Assembly (NCBI GenBank): GCA_963210315.1
Contig: OY723301.1
Coordinates: 372,001 to 436,000 of the forward strand
DNA from: Rhynchopus euleeides
Taxonomy: Eukaryota > Euglenozoa > Diplonemea > Diplonemida > Diplonemidae
Length of the DNA: 64,000 nt
Reading direction: 5' to 3'
The position numbers and the translations under genes were made by a program. The stretch's first letter is position 1, and each line of letters begins with the position of its first letter. Under the pieces are notes generated by a model. It made no database searches. It was given only the letters and a program-made list of their open reading frames with translations, and was not told the DNA's origin. This document shows positions 1-8,375 of the stretch, piece by piece.

Positions 1-531
1 TGGTGGTGCCGCCGTCGGCGCTGCCGCTGTGGGATCCCACGGGGTGACCAAGTTTGCCCCTGCGATGAACTCCCTGGGGTTTCTCCTCGCGATCCACTCC
101 AGCTGCAGCACAGCGTTACCCCCGTGCTCAAAGAACTGCACCTCGATGGTGTGCGTTCCAGCCGTGAGCCGGATAAGCGCGGACTCCACCGTCTCAGCCG
201 AGTGCAGCCCACCGTTGTCAATCACCAAGTTCCCGTCGATGTAGAGGCGCGACCCGTCATCGGATGACAGGAAGAAAGTGTGCCTCCCAGTCCTCGTAAT
301 CACAAGATCTCCCTTATGTGTGCTGGCGAAGTCATTTGAAAAGCCGTGCCCAGCCCAGACCGAGTTGTCGAAGTTAAGTGTGGTTGACTGGAACACCGCA
401 ACCGGTGTGAGGGATGCGAAGTCGGGGAAGTCCGTGATGGCCCCACCCGTCGTATACACAGAGGTCTGAAGACCCGCAACACTCGCACCGGCCACCCCTG
501 CCAGCGCGGCGAGCAGCACCGCCCGCAACAT
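1..531 (-). CDS. Secreted PA14-domain protein, 5' part (runs off the window)
   Basis: The frame is open from an ATG at 531-529 to the window edge: 177 codons with no stop. Residues 1-20 form a classical signal peptide (MLR followed by an Ala/Leu/Val-rich core). A PA14-type beta-barrel follows, with the hallmark SSDDGSRLYIDGN and VIDNGGLH strings, and a Pro/Thr/Ala-rich linker starts at the edge. It is a diverged paralogue of the three array genes, which share the same start, signal-peptide pattern and domain, so the start is well supported. An AG lies one base before the ATG after a T/C-rich stretch, as expected for a splice acceptor. PA14 domains usually bind glycans, so an adhesin or cell-surface role is likely but inferred. 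The rest of the gene lies left of the window. Confidence 0.8.
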   Translation of the reverse strand, partial: MLRAVLLAALAGVAGASVAGLQTSVYTTGGAITDFPDFASLTPVAVFQSTTLNFDNSVWAGHGFSNDFASTHKGDLVITRTGRHTFFLSSDDGSRLYIDGNLVIDNGGLHSAETVESALIRLTAGTHTIEVQFFEHGGNAVLQLEWIARRNPREFIAGANLVTPWDPTAAAPTAAPP

Positions 532-1720
532 CCTGCACAGAGAACCTGCCCAACTCTCTGCTGTCTGACCTGTCGGGTGTGTGGGTAGATGCGCACTAGG
601 TAGAGTGCCCTCGCTTGCCCAATATCCACCTCAAGGCACAGAAAGCTTCCCCCAAGCTCACGCCGAATCCACAGCAACAAATACTGCCCTCGCATTTGAC
701 ACACAAACAAGACAGTTTCTCAAGCCAAGCCCCCCCGAGCCTGCGCCTGCAAATGACGCGGAGGGAGGAGGGGGGGGGGGCGGGGCGGGGGAGAGCGGGC
801 ACCAAACAGGCGGCGCTGCGTTATCCATCCCACAGCGCCTTGGGTCGGGGACGGGCCCTGGTGTTCGGGGTGTTGGCTCGGAGCAACTCTGCTGCCCACC
901 TCCACCCTTCCCCCCTCCAGCCGACGTGCGGAAGCACCTGGAGGGGCCGGCAACCGGTGGGTCAGGTCAGGTTAGCCGGATCCCTGCGCGCAGGCGAAGC
1001 GCACCGCAGTGATGTCCTGGAGAATGCCTGGAGAAGGTTTGGTGGGGTAAGAGGTAGAAATGCAGGAAGGTCTTTGATTGCCCCACGGGTATCAAAAAGG
1101 TAAGGCGTTGGTTGTGCGCCAAACCCGGGTGAACAAACCTCACGGGTTTTGCCTGATGAAGGTTGGTGTGAATGTGCGCACAGTCATAGCAACAAGGCAA
1201 GGTAGACTGTGTTTGTCACCCAAAGAGCTGCCAACTATCTTTTTCACTGTGACGAGCTTTCTTGTTGTGTGTGAAAAGTCCACACCCAAATAGGCAGTCC
1301 CTTCTTCTTGCGTGGGGGAAGGCCGATCTGCTGCGTGTCAAAACGATATCACTTTCTCCATTTCTACCTTCTTTGAACCGATTCTTTTTGGTGTTGACAA
1401 TCACAAACAACAGCTTGATCTGTCCCATTGACGCCCCTTGCCCCGCAAGCAGGCCGATTCTTTTGTGAGGCACACCTCACGTTTCGGCACTTCGAGGAGA
1501 ATGACCCCTGTTAGTCCGAACGGGGCCTGCGATAGTGCATGTGTGCACTGCGAGGATACGTTGACCGCCGCCACGATCCCCTTGTAGTGCGAAAATATAT
1601 CTGCACTTCAATACACAAACACAGTGGGGGGGGGGGGGTAGAGGGGGTTCGCCGGAACTAATGCTGAACTGACAAATTTGCTGGTCAAAAAAAAACGAAG
1701 TACCGTCACTGGTGTAATTG
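532..1720. other. Non-coding interval
   Basis: No supported gene. It holds G-rich runs near 768-792 and 1627-1638 (C-rich on the minus strand) and scattered short ORFs without recognisable domains. The stretch around 1100-1200 has a weak resemblance to the dispersed repeat at 6770-6890 and 50095-50200, including a TGATGAAGG core. Confidence 0.5.
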
Positions 1721-1724
1721 ACAT

Positions 1725-1748
1725 CCCGTATTTCGTACTTCTTTCGTA
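1725..1748 (+). repeat. 24-bp direct repeat, left copy
   Basis: The repeat begins CCCGTATTTCGTA and continues TTCTTTCGTA after one variable base. It recurs with a single mismatch, in the same orientation, at 3178-3201. The two copies bracket the broken linker-histone-like gene. They may be element ends or a target-site remnant. Confidence 0.6.
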
Positions 1749-1814
1749 ACGATTTTAGTGGTAGGGGTGTCGTTTTTTCCCCTGCTTTTTTGGCGGCTGG
1801 AGTGGCGCATTTTT

Positions 1815-1841
1815 TTCCCGGCGCGCTTCGCGCGCCGGGAA
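1815..1841. repeat. GC-rich perfect hairpin, 12-bp stem with TTC loop
   Basis: TTCCCGGCGCGC is followed by TTC and then its exact reverse complement. A T-run lies to the left. A second hairpin of the same design (GC stem, TTC loop, T-run on the left) is at 5756-5778. The function is unknown. Confidence 0.7.
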
Positions 1842-2403
1842 GAATGCACGCACTGATACACTCCGTGCAACTCCGTGGCAGCCCCACGCCCCCCCAGGCA
1901 ACATCCACCGTCCTGACAGAACCCATCTAGCTCACACAATACCACATAAATCATCAAAAGCAGCAGCATGTTGAGGAAGGGGGCCTGGGATCGCCCCCGA
2001 CGCGGAGCGGGACGACCGCCACCGCCAAGCGACGGCCCGCCGACCCGCGTACTGCAGCACACCAGTCAACAAGACCGCCACAGGTGAGCAACAAAACCAC
2101 CAATCGCCTCGGTTGATCACGTGGATCATGTTGGCGTGTGGAATTAAGATGGCGTTGCAAGGGTAATACGAACCTGGCGTGTTTAGTAGTGACCGTCTGA
2201 GGCCAACTCTGGCACTGCTCGCTGACCTGATATCTGTTAAGGCTGCTTGGGGCAAGATCAGCAGTTCTGTTCATTTCCTTCTACGGGCTCTGAGAACAAA
2301 GAACATGAACAACAACAATTCTGATCAACAAACCACGCACTGGGCTCCAGGCTGGTTGCTGTGCTGGCGGAATGGACTGTACGTGACTTCTAGGCCTGTG
2401 GCA
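1842..2403. other. Non-coding interval
   Basis: Only short ORFs without recognisable motifs. No RNA gene signature or repeat boundary was seen. Confidence 0.4.
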
Positions 2404-3108
2404 TCAGGAAGTCGAGGAGGGTTGCCACCGCACTGTCCGTGGCGCTCGGCGCTGCGGGGAGGGGTCTCCAACAAGGCGCCTCTTTGCGAGGGGGGTTGAG
2501 CTGGCTGCCTTAGCAGCCGGCTTCTTGGCAGCCTTCTTTGCTGCAGGCTTGGGCCTCCACAGGTTGGAAGGCCTTGCTGACTTGAGGAGGGTCTTCACCT
2601 TGTCGGTGCCATGCTTAAGAGCGGCCTCAGCACCTTCGCACCTTATTTTGAAAACAAGGCAGCTGCCTTGTTTTCAAAGTAAAGTGCGAAGGCTGACACA
2701 TAAACACTGCCTCATGGCTTTGTCCAGAGGCAGTATCCCCGTTGCCTCCAGTAAGTTGCCCCACAGAACACGGAGCAGAGGGCGCTTCATCTTGTAGCCG
2801 GCCTCCCTCACAGCTGCCTCCACCCCCGCCATCGTGAGCTCCTGTGGTAAGGGCTCATTTGAAACACGCCGGTCTGTGCAGCCACTTGCCGTTGAAACCT
2901 GAAATGTGAGCCCGGGCATGTTCTTCACCAGTTTTGGTAGCTTCCATACTGAGGGATGCTGTGAGAACTGATCTGCTGGGTGTGTCATGTGCCGTACGTG
3001 TGTGGATGCTGAAGTGGTAGCAAGGCGATTTTGTGGGGTGATGTCAACGGGACATGACTCGTCACTTTGCTGCATCGCACCCTGGGCTTGTTGGGTCACC
3101 TCAAACAT
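2404..3108 (-). pseudogene. Linker-histone (H1)-like gene interrupted by a palindrome
   Basis: From an ATG at 3108 the frame runs to an in-frame TGA at 2676-2674, inside a 60-bp palindrome, and continues in the same frame to a stop at 2404. The part before the palindrome contains LTMAGVEAAVREAGYKMK and then a stretch ending GNLLEATGIL. This resembles helices 2-3 of the H1 winged helix (pattern S/T-L/M-A-x-L/V...AGY...L...G-x-L). The part after it is a Lys/Ala/Pro tail with KPAAKKAAKKPAAKAA, typical of linker histones. The palindrome is 20 codons long, so it keeps frame but adds a stop, which suggests an insertion into a once-intact gene. The match is by eye only. Alternatives are another basic winged-helix protein, or a gene in which the palindrome is spliced out. 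Confidence 0.45.
2633..2692. repeat. 60-bp near-perfect palindrome
   Basis: The outer arms are CCTTCGCAC and GTGCGAAGG. The inner 28 bp (2649-2676) are a perfect palindrome centred on AGCT. Only a few bases between the two matched blocks mispair. The flanks show a further offset match (TCAG). No clear target duplication is visible. It sits inside the H1-like reading frame and carries the TGA. Confidence 0.85.
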
Positions 3109-3177
3109 TGAAGGCTCCCCCCCAAAAATACCCCCCCCAAAAAAAAAGTGCCACCAAAATAAAAAACGACTCCCTAC

Positions 3178-3201
3178 CCCGTATTTCGTAGTTCTTTCGT
3201 A
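3178..3201 (+). repeat. 24-bp direct repeat, right copy
   Basis: Second copy of the repeat at 1725-1748 with one mismatch (TAGTT instead of TACTT). It lies between the H1-like gene and the left end of element Z. Confidence 0.6.
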
Positions 3202-3543
3202 CGGTATATACGGGATTTCAGGTACACCAACCGTATACGTAAATATTTTGGAACGCTGGTGGGTTGGCGTTCCAGATTTTTTTCGTTCCATACACGGTGG
3301 ACTCCAGCGGGGGTAGGGTAACCCTTTTCGGGAGTCTCAACTAGGGGGAGTCCAACTCCCGCTAGCGGGAGTCTATACTCCCGCTAGCGGGAGTCTGACT
3401 CCCCCTAGCGGGAGTCTTTTCACCTATTTTCACTCATTTTTCCCATGATACCTATGCAATGTGGCACTCGTCACTGAAGTACAGCCACACCAAACGAAAC
3501 GGACGTTTCCACCCATCCCAGCTCGCAGACCTGATTCACAAAA

Positions 3544-3936
3544 ATGGGGAAGACGACAACGAAGCCGGCAGCGAAGCCGGCAGCGAAGCCGGCGGCAAAG
3601 TCGATTAAGAAGAAGAAGAGCGCAGAGAGTCCCGAGGCTGCGGAGGCGACGAACATTGTGCATGATTTTTGCACGGCCTTCCCTGTTAAAAAAGGGGGCA
3701 GTGTGCTGACACTGGGATCCATTAGAAGGCTCCTAGCAACGGTGTTGAGCAAGGAGCTCCACAAGCACAGCACCCAGGTGGCCAACGCAATCATCGCCAT
3801 GTCTTCCCTGACATGGATAAGTTCGCTGTCAGGGAAGTCGCAACGATGCGGAAGGAGGGCGCTCTCCGTCATATACAAGGTGGAGGCGAAGTATGGCAAG
3901 GTGCAGGATACAAACGTGTCGTCGGGGGCAGCCTGA
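3544..3936 (+). CDS. Histone H2B-like protein encoded by element Y
   Basis: 130-codon ORF starting AAAATGGGG. Residues 4-26 are a basic tail with three KPAA units and KKKK. Residues 53-90 (from SVLTLGSIRRLL to KELHKHSTQ) align by eye with H2B helix 3 and the C-terminal helix ([23 protein letters not shown]). Residues 37-47 (TNIVHDFC...) resemble the start of H2B helix 2 (NSFVNDIF). Residues 107-128 (LSVIYKVEAKYGKV, then DTNVSSGA) resemble H2B helix 1 (YSVYVYKV, then DTGISSKA). Helix-1-like sequence thus follows the helix-3 region: either a circular permutation, or the end of one histone fold joined to the beginning of another. The gene lies between Y's left arm and an internal arm-like repeat at 4086. 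The homology needs a profile search. An intact canonical histone is unlikely. Confidence 0.5.
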   Translation: MGKTTTKPAAKPAAKPAAKSIKKKKSAESPEAAEATNIVHDFCTAFPVKKGGSVLTLGSIRRLLATVLSKELHKHSTQVANAIIAMSSLTWISSLSGKSQRCGRRALSVIYKVEAKYGKVQDTNVSSGAA

Positions 3937-4085
3937 AGCCGCGAATGATCGCGACACGGGCGAACGGCTTGGCACCGTGGGTCTGGATAGATGCTGGAGT
4001 TCGGCCGGGTGAAACCGGAAGTCGCAGCAAAATTTGCCCCCCCAGATTTCTTCCTCAAACCCACCCGTGGGCTGATCCGGCCTTG

Positions 4086-4183
4086 CACGGTGGACTCCAG
4101 CGGGGGTAGGGTACCACTACCGGGTTTAACCCTTTTCGGGAGTCTCAACTAGGGGGAGTCCAACTCCCGCTAGCGGGAGTATA
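4086..4183 (+). repeat. Internal third copy of the Y terminal repeat
   Basis: The sequence repeats Y's left end from CACGGTGGACTCCAGCGG through the TAGCGGGAGT units, in direct orientation, with a short insertion (CCACTACCGGGTTT). It ends 18 bp before the ATG of the second Y gene. It is preceded by TTG rather than TA, so it is not a clean insertion border. It may serve as a promoter for the downstream ORF, or record fusion of two Y-type elements. Confidence 0.75.
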
Positions 4184-4201
4184 GATCAGCAGTGGGCAAC
4201 A

Positions 4202-5338
4202 ATGAGGCGATGCGGGGGGCGAGGGCACCGATGCTCACTGTGCGACATCCCAGAAGAACGCTGGTATCAACAGGTGCATCGATACCCGCACCTGACTCTC
4301 TCTGAGATAAAAGAGGCTGGCTACCCCTCCCTCTTGGCAGGTGTGCTTCCCAATGCCCGCTACGTCACCCCAGCACTCCATGACTGCAAGGGGCTCGCCA
4401 TGCGGCTGATCAGGGTACTGGATGAGACAACAAAAAAATATTCGACAAGACCTGTACAAACCTTGCACTGAATGTGTCGCAGAATGGGACAGGTGCTCAG
4501 TTCCGGAAGGTCGTGCTTGCCTGTCACAGGACACACCTACAAGGGCTTGTTCCGCTACCTCTTTGTCTCCCTTGCAGACCTCATGCATTTCCGGTATGCA
4601 GACATCCCCTGGCACTTCTGGGGATGCAAGGATGAGTCAGCCCGGATTCCCTTCTTGCGTGCTCGGATCTCAGGGCATATATTTCACTGGTTGATGGAGC
4701 ATGCCGAAAAGGGATCAACGCGCAATGCCTACGTACACAGTCTCCATCATTGGTGGGCTCCAGAAGATGCAGTGCCTCTGCAGAACAACGACGAATTTGA
4801 AGAAGCAGAGAACGGACATCGCAAGAAAGATGCCGTTACAATCGCCAGCTCCGCAACTTACGAGAGAGATCTTGCGATGGCAGAAGAGAAGCGGCGCGCA
4901 TCGGGCATGCCTTGGAAGGTTGCGCACCTGTCGCAGGACGGGATCCTCGGGTATAGAGAAGTCATTCTGTGTCCGTGTCTGCACACCCGACACGCTCATA
5001 GATTGGCTGTGTATGTTCTTTGCACACAGTTGACACAGCTGCAGAAGGGGTTTGTGCACTGCAACACACAGGACTTCGTTGAACCCATCAGCGCGCCCTA
5101 CTTCCTGTCCCGGTTCCCCGAAGGACACCGCAAATTATCGCTCTGCTTGTGCAAAATGCCAATCCCGCTGGGGGCGACTTTCACACCATTCGTGTCATCC
5201 GAGGCGACTTTGAGCACGCTTGACCAACGCGCACAGCAGGAGGGGGATGACAGTTCTGACGAAGAAGATGAGGCCTGCAGGATGGCTTGTCTTGCCCAAG
5301 GTGTAACACAACTACGACAGGCGATGGCCGCACTTTGA
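4202..5338 (+). pseudogene. Unrecognised element Y protein with in-frame TGA
   Basis: One reading frame of 378 codons plus stop runs from ATG 4202 to a TGA at 5336-5338. It is interrupted once, by TGA at 4469-4471, followed at once by ATG at 4472 (288 codons after it). The first part has a Cys pair (CSLC) and a conserved-looking RYVTPALHDCKGLAMRLI stretch. The second part has several Cys/His residues (CPCLHTRHAHR) and an acidic DDSSDEEDE segment near the C-terminus. I do not recognise the family, and no complete DDE or YR triad is evident. The TGA may be a nonsense mutation (one step from CGA), a recoded codon, or a boundary with re-initiation. As the largest ORF of Y, a transposition or DNA-binding role is plausible but unproven. 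Confidence 0.5.
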
Positions 5339-5657
5339 CACCTCAAATTCTAACCACTCACCTCCGCAGGTGCAGCCGCTACCAGGAGGATAGGTAGGTA
5401 GTCCAGAGTCCGGGGAAACTGACAGAAGCAAAACAAGCCCCTCCCCATCCCTCTTCCACCATGATTTTACCCCCCACGCCAGTAGACTGTAACTATATCA
5501 TGGGAAAAATGGATGAAAATAGGTGAAAAGACTCCCGCTAGGGGGAGTCAGACTCCCCCTAGCGGGAGTATAGACTCCCGCTAGCGGGAGTCTTTGACAC
5601 CCGCTCAGACTCCCGCTCCCAGACTCCCGCTAGGGCCGCTGGAGTCCACCGTGTAAT

Positions 5658-6270
5658 CAGTGTTCTCGCGACTTTTGAGATTTTCAGAAAGTGCGGAGGA
5701 GTTTTTCTTTGCGTTTTTTTGCACCTGGAAATTTTTTTCCACCCTGAAAATTTTTCTCGCGCGCCTTCGGCGCGCGAGACCACGATCCTGAGCGGCCGGG
5801 TGCGAACGACAGTCACACACATGCGACGCGACACGCATGCAATGCGACGCAACAGCTTCCGTCTGAGTTGGCCAGAAGGAGGATGCCGAAGCGTTCCGTT
5901 CCTAGATGACACCCCTTTCCCGAGGTGTCATGATCGCATACAAGGACTTGGCTATGGGATGCATGTCACAGGGGGGTCTGGGGGGCAGAGCCCCCCAGCC
6001 GCCGGAGGCCACGGTAGTGAACATGTGCTAGCCTGGTCCCCGAGTACGCTCCACAGTCGAAGCAAAGTGGAGAGTCACATGCGGGTTGCTCTTTCGTCAT
6101 GAGAGCAATATACGGTGCGCTAAACGGTTTCATGACTGCTGTAAAGGGCTCCTCCGCAGCCAGGTCCCAAATATTTTTTTTCCCGGAGGAGCTCCTCCAC
6201 TCCTCCGGCGTCAGATTTTTTTAATTTTTTTTGAGGAACTCCTCCGACTCCTCCGGTCGCGAGAACACTG
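5658..6270. mobile_element. hAT-like non-autonomous element X
   Basis: Perfect 15-bp terminal inverted repeats (CAGTGTTCTCGCGAC) at 5658-5672 and 6256-6270. The right flank is TCCATAAT (6271-6278). The left flank is TCCATA (3287-3292) plus AT (5656-5657) once Y and its duplicated TA are removed, a perfect 8-bp target duplication. CAGTG ends and 8-bp duplications are typical of hAT elements. The 613-bp interior has GC hairpin 5756-5778 and GGAGGAG/CTCCTCC repeats but no transposase. Confidence 0.75.
5756..5778. repeat. GC-rich perfect hairpin, 10-bp stem with TTC loop
   Basis: CTCGCGCGCC, TTC, then the exact reverse complement, preceded by a T-run. Same architecture as 1815-1841 but a different stem sequence. 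It lies inside element X. Confidence 0.7.
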
Positions 6271-6435
6271 TCCATAATATTTACAGGGCTTTCTGCGACT
6301 CGGGGACTTGGACCAGATGATCGGACGGCATACAGAGTCCCTGACGGGACCTACTCGTGCACTTTTCGCGCGATTCCTGAGGCAAGCCATCCTCACCACC
6401 GAGTCCCCAACTGGCCCTGTAAATATTTTGGAACG
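6267..6435. repeat. Short MITE-like inverted repeat inside Z
   Basis: CCATAATATTTACAGGGC at about 6272-6289 is inverted at about 6414-6431 (GCCCTGTAAATATTTTGG). The enclosed DNA has further inverted matches (CGGGGACTTGG and the GAGTCCCCAACTGG side). There is no ORF. It belongs to the same GTAAATATTwTGG family as Z's ends. Confidence 0.5.
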
Positions 6436-6631
6436 TAAATATTATGGAACGGACCGGGCAAAAATGGGCCCGTTCCATAATATTTACGTATACGGTATGA
6501 TATACCGGGTGTCCAGATACACAACCCTCAGAAGCTCAGGAGGCCCGAAAAGGGAGGTGGGGCGAGGTGTGTGACTGGAGCCAACAAGGGGGTGTGGGTG
6601 TGGGGCGTGATTTCACTTTTGTGAACCTCGG
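6436..6631. other. Z right end and short non-coding spacer
   Basis: CGTAAATATTATGGAACG and its inverse flank an 18-bp GC-rich spacer at 6435-6487. Beyond Z's end at 6495 there are about 130 bp of unannotated DNA up to the array boundary. Confidence 0.5.
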
Positions 6632-6639
6632 CTGTGGGT

Positions 6640-8224
6640 GGGGTGTCGGGCGAAATCAGGTGGGGTGGGGGTGGGGGTATGGGGGGGGGGGGGGGGGGCA
6701 GAAGTCACAAGACCGTTTTCAGGAGCAATCCTCAGCCTGGATCTCCTCGTTTGGATCTGGCGTGTCGACAGGCTTCTTTCACACAACACCCCTGTAAAAT
6801 GAGGCATCACACCCTTTGTGATGAAGGGCGGAGTGGGGGTGAGTGTGGTGATGTGGAGCACGCTTGGCTGCTGACTGTAGTGGGGTGACTAGCTTCACAA
6901 GCTTGCAAACTATCCGTGCCCCAGCTGGATCGTGAAGTGACGGCGATGCCGAGAGGGTGTTCTGTCACTCATTGTGGACACCACACCCGTGGTGTGAGTG
7001 GGGTTCGCTAGATCCAGCACATGGCACAAAGAGAAAGTTTGCCCCCCCCCCCCCCCAGTTGGCGACACCGAACGCAACTGAAAAATACCTCATCACGCAA
7101 TTGGTTCACTCAAGCACACAGAAGGGAAGGAAACGGACTCCACTGATCGCCGCATCGATACCATGACACCTGATAGGGGGGGAGGAAGATGTCTGGTGCC
7201 AGTGCTCACTCCGCAGCTTCGCCGGGCGAGGGGGTGGGGAAAAGCGTCAAAAGGCGACCAAAATCGTAGGTATCCCGATGCCTTCGTCTGATTTATGATT
7301 GTCTGAAACGCTTATACCACCCGACAGTATGCCGCCTTGATGTGGGTGTGGAGACGCATGTGGGCACGACACAGCAGGGGGCACACCTAAACCCACACAT
7401 TTACGCGCGTCACAGATGTGCGAAAAGAAAGGAGCTCGGTTGATGATAGGTCTTCGCATCGAAGACCCCCCCTGACGACCGAGAGGACAAGAGAGTGCCG
7501 TGCACACTGTTGCCAAGAAGGCGCTGCGCTCCCGGAGAATCGGCAGAGGCCTTCCTGAAGCTCAGCCAACATGCTGCAATTCACTCTGATGGCTTTTTGA
7601 CAGTTCGGTGAGACAGCCCCCCCTTCTCCTCACACTCCTGCATCTCTGAGGGAAGGCCGGAGTTGACTAAATAAAACCCAACAGAGGGGGTCTTCCCTGA
7701 TCGTCATGCTTCGTTATTCTTCGTCAGTTCTCACCTAGTTTCCCCAAGAAATGCACCAAAGTGCACTGACGATCACCCCGGAGCGAAGACCCCCATACAA
7801 TACAGATCATAACGCCAGCAGGGGCGAAACGGCGTCACCACTCTGATGTTCTCTACTGCTGTGTTCAGACTATGTTCATGTGATGTGTACTTGACAAAAC
7901 TTGGCGCAGAACGGCCCAGAGGCACACTAGTTCTCTTCAGTTCGTTAGAATCGCAGAAAAATAATAGCCCACCCCCGTGACGGAGGTAAGATCGGAGAAA
8001 ATATCAACGGGCATACCAAACACCTGAGGGTCGGTTTCGTGGTGGGTTGACAGGACGGGGATGATGATGGTGGCAGCTTCTCCCGCACGATGCGGGGGTT
8101 GCGCCACCGTTAAGCACCAACTGCCATAACAATATTCGCTTTGTTTTCGAGCGTTCCCGCTTCGACTCACAAAGGGGATCAGAGGAGATCCTCTGCCACC
8201 AGAAGAAGGATCGCAAGAGCATGG
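6640..8224. other. Non-coding part of array unit 1
   Basis: About 1.6 kb with no supported gene, present in all units (21245-22829 and 36251-37834). It holds G-runs (6681-6700), a C-run (7042-7055), a small palindrome GGTCTTCG-cat-CGAAGACC (7450-7468), and an inverted repeat at 7686-7794. The stretch 6770-6890 belongs to a dispersed repeat also found at 50095-50200. No tRNA, snRNA or 5S-like signature was recognised. Confidence 0.6.
7686..7794. repeat. Imperfect inverted repeat, possible small RNA or MITE
   Basis: GGGGGTCTTCCCTGATCGTC (7686-7705) pairs with GACGATCACCCCGGAGCGAAGACCCCC-type sequence in two blocks at 7768-7794. The intervening 62 bp include a second local hairpin (TTTGGTGCA/TGCACCAAA-like). 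Identical copies lie in units 2 and 3 (about 22291 and 37296). Confidence 0.45.
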
Positions 8225-8302
8225 AAAATACTTTCCTACACGATGCACCACTCACCACACGAAAGAAAAGAAACAGAACTTGTTTGTTGACCGCATCCAC
8301 CC
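8225..8302. repeat. Split direct repeat B2 (retroelement 3' end)
   Basis: 78 bp starting AAAATACTTTCCTACACG, identical to B1 at 8556-8633. Marks the outer 3' end of the element. Confidence 0.85.
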
Positions 8303-8375
8303 CCCCTTCTGTAAGCAGTGCAAGCACTTCTGTTGGGCAGTGTTGGGTTGTTGGCCCATCTGCAAAGTATCTATT

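Larger units (their letters stand above)
3293..5653. mobile_element. TIR transposon Y carrying an H2B-like gene and an unknown gene
   Basis: The termini CACGGTGGACTCCAGCGG are inverted at 3293-3310 and 5636-5653. Subterminal inverted blocks of about 75 bp follow, built from (G)GGAGTC and CTAGCGGGAGT units and ending in TTTTCACCTATTTTCA, giving arms of about 150 bp. The element is flanked by TA on both sides (3291-3292 and 5654-5655). Excising Y plus one TA restores a perfect 8-bp target duplication for the adjacent element X, which fixes Y's borders. No DDE transposase signature was recognised in its ORFs. A TA duplication fits Tc1/mariner-type integration, while the repetitive subterminal arms look more like CACTA elements, so the superfamily is unassigned. 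Confidence 0.8.
3231..6495. mobile_element. Outer TIR element Z, host to nested elements X and Y
   Basis: The ends are 25-bp inverted repeats at 3231-3255 and 6471-6495 with one mismatch (CCGTATAC followed by GTAAATATTTTGGAACG). The GTAAATATTwTGGAACG core recurs inside at 6419-6435 and 6435-6451, and in inverted form across the X/Y insertion site. No convincing target duplication was seen at the outer ends. After X and Y are removed, Z would be only about 290 bp of short inverted repeats, a MITE-like element. It could instead be a cluster of related MITEs rather than one element. Confidence 0.5.

Noticed and set aside
1815..1841. Helitron 3' hairpin
   Set aside because: No CTRR end follows within a reasonable distance on either strand, and no Rep/helicase gene is present. 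The same holds for 5756-5778.
6819..6877. Box C/D snoRNA
   Set aside because: GTGATGA and CTGA are 50-60 bp apart, but there is no terminal stem, and such short boxes occur by chance. Left as a possibility under the dispersed repeat.
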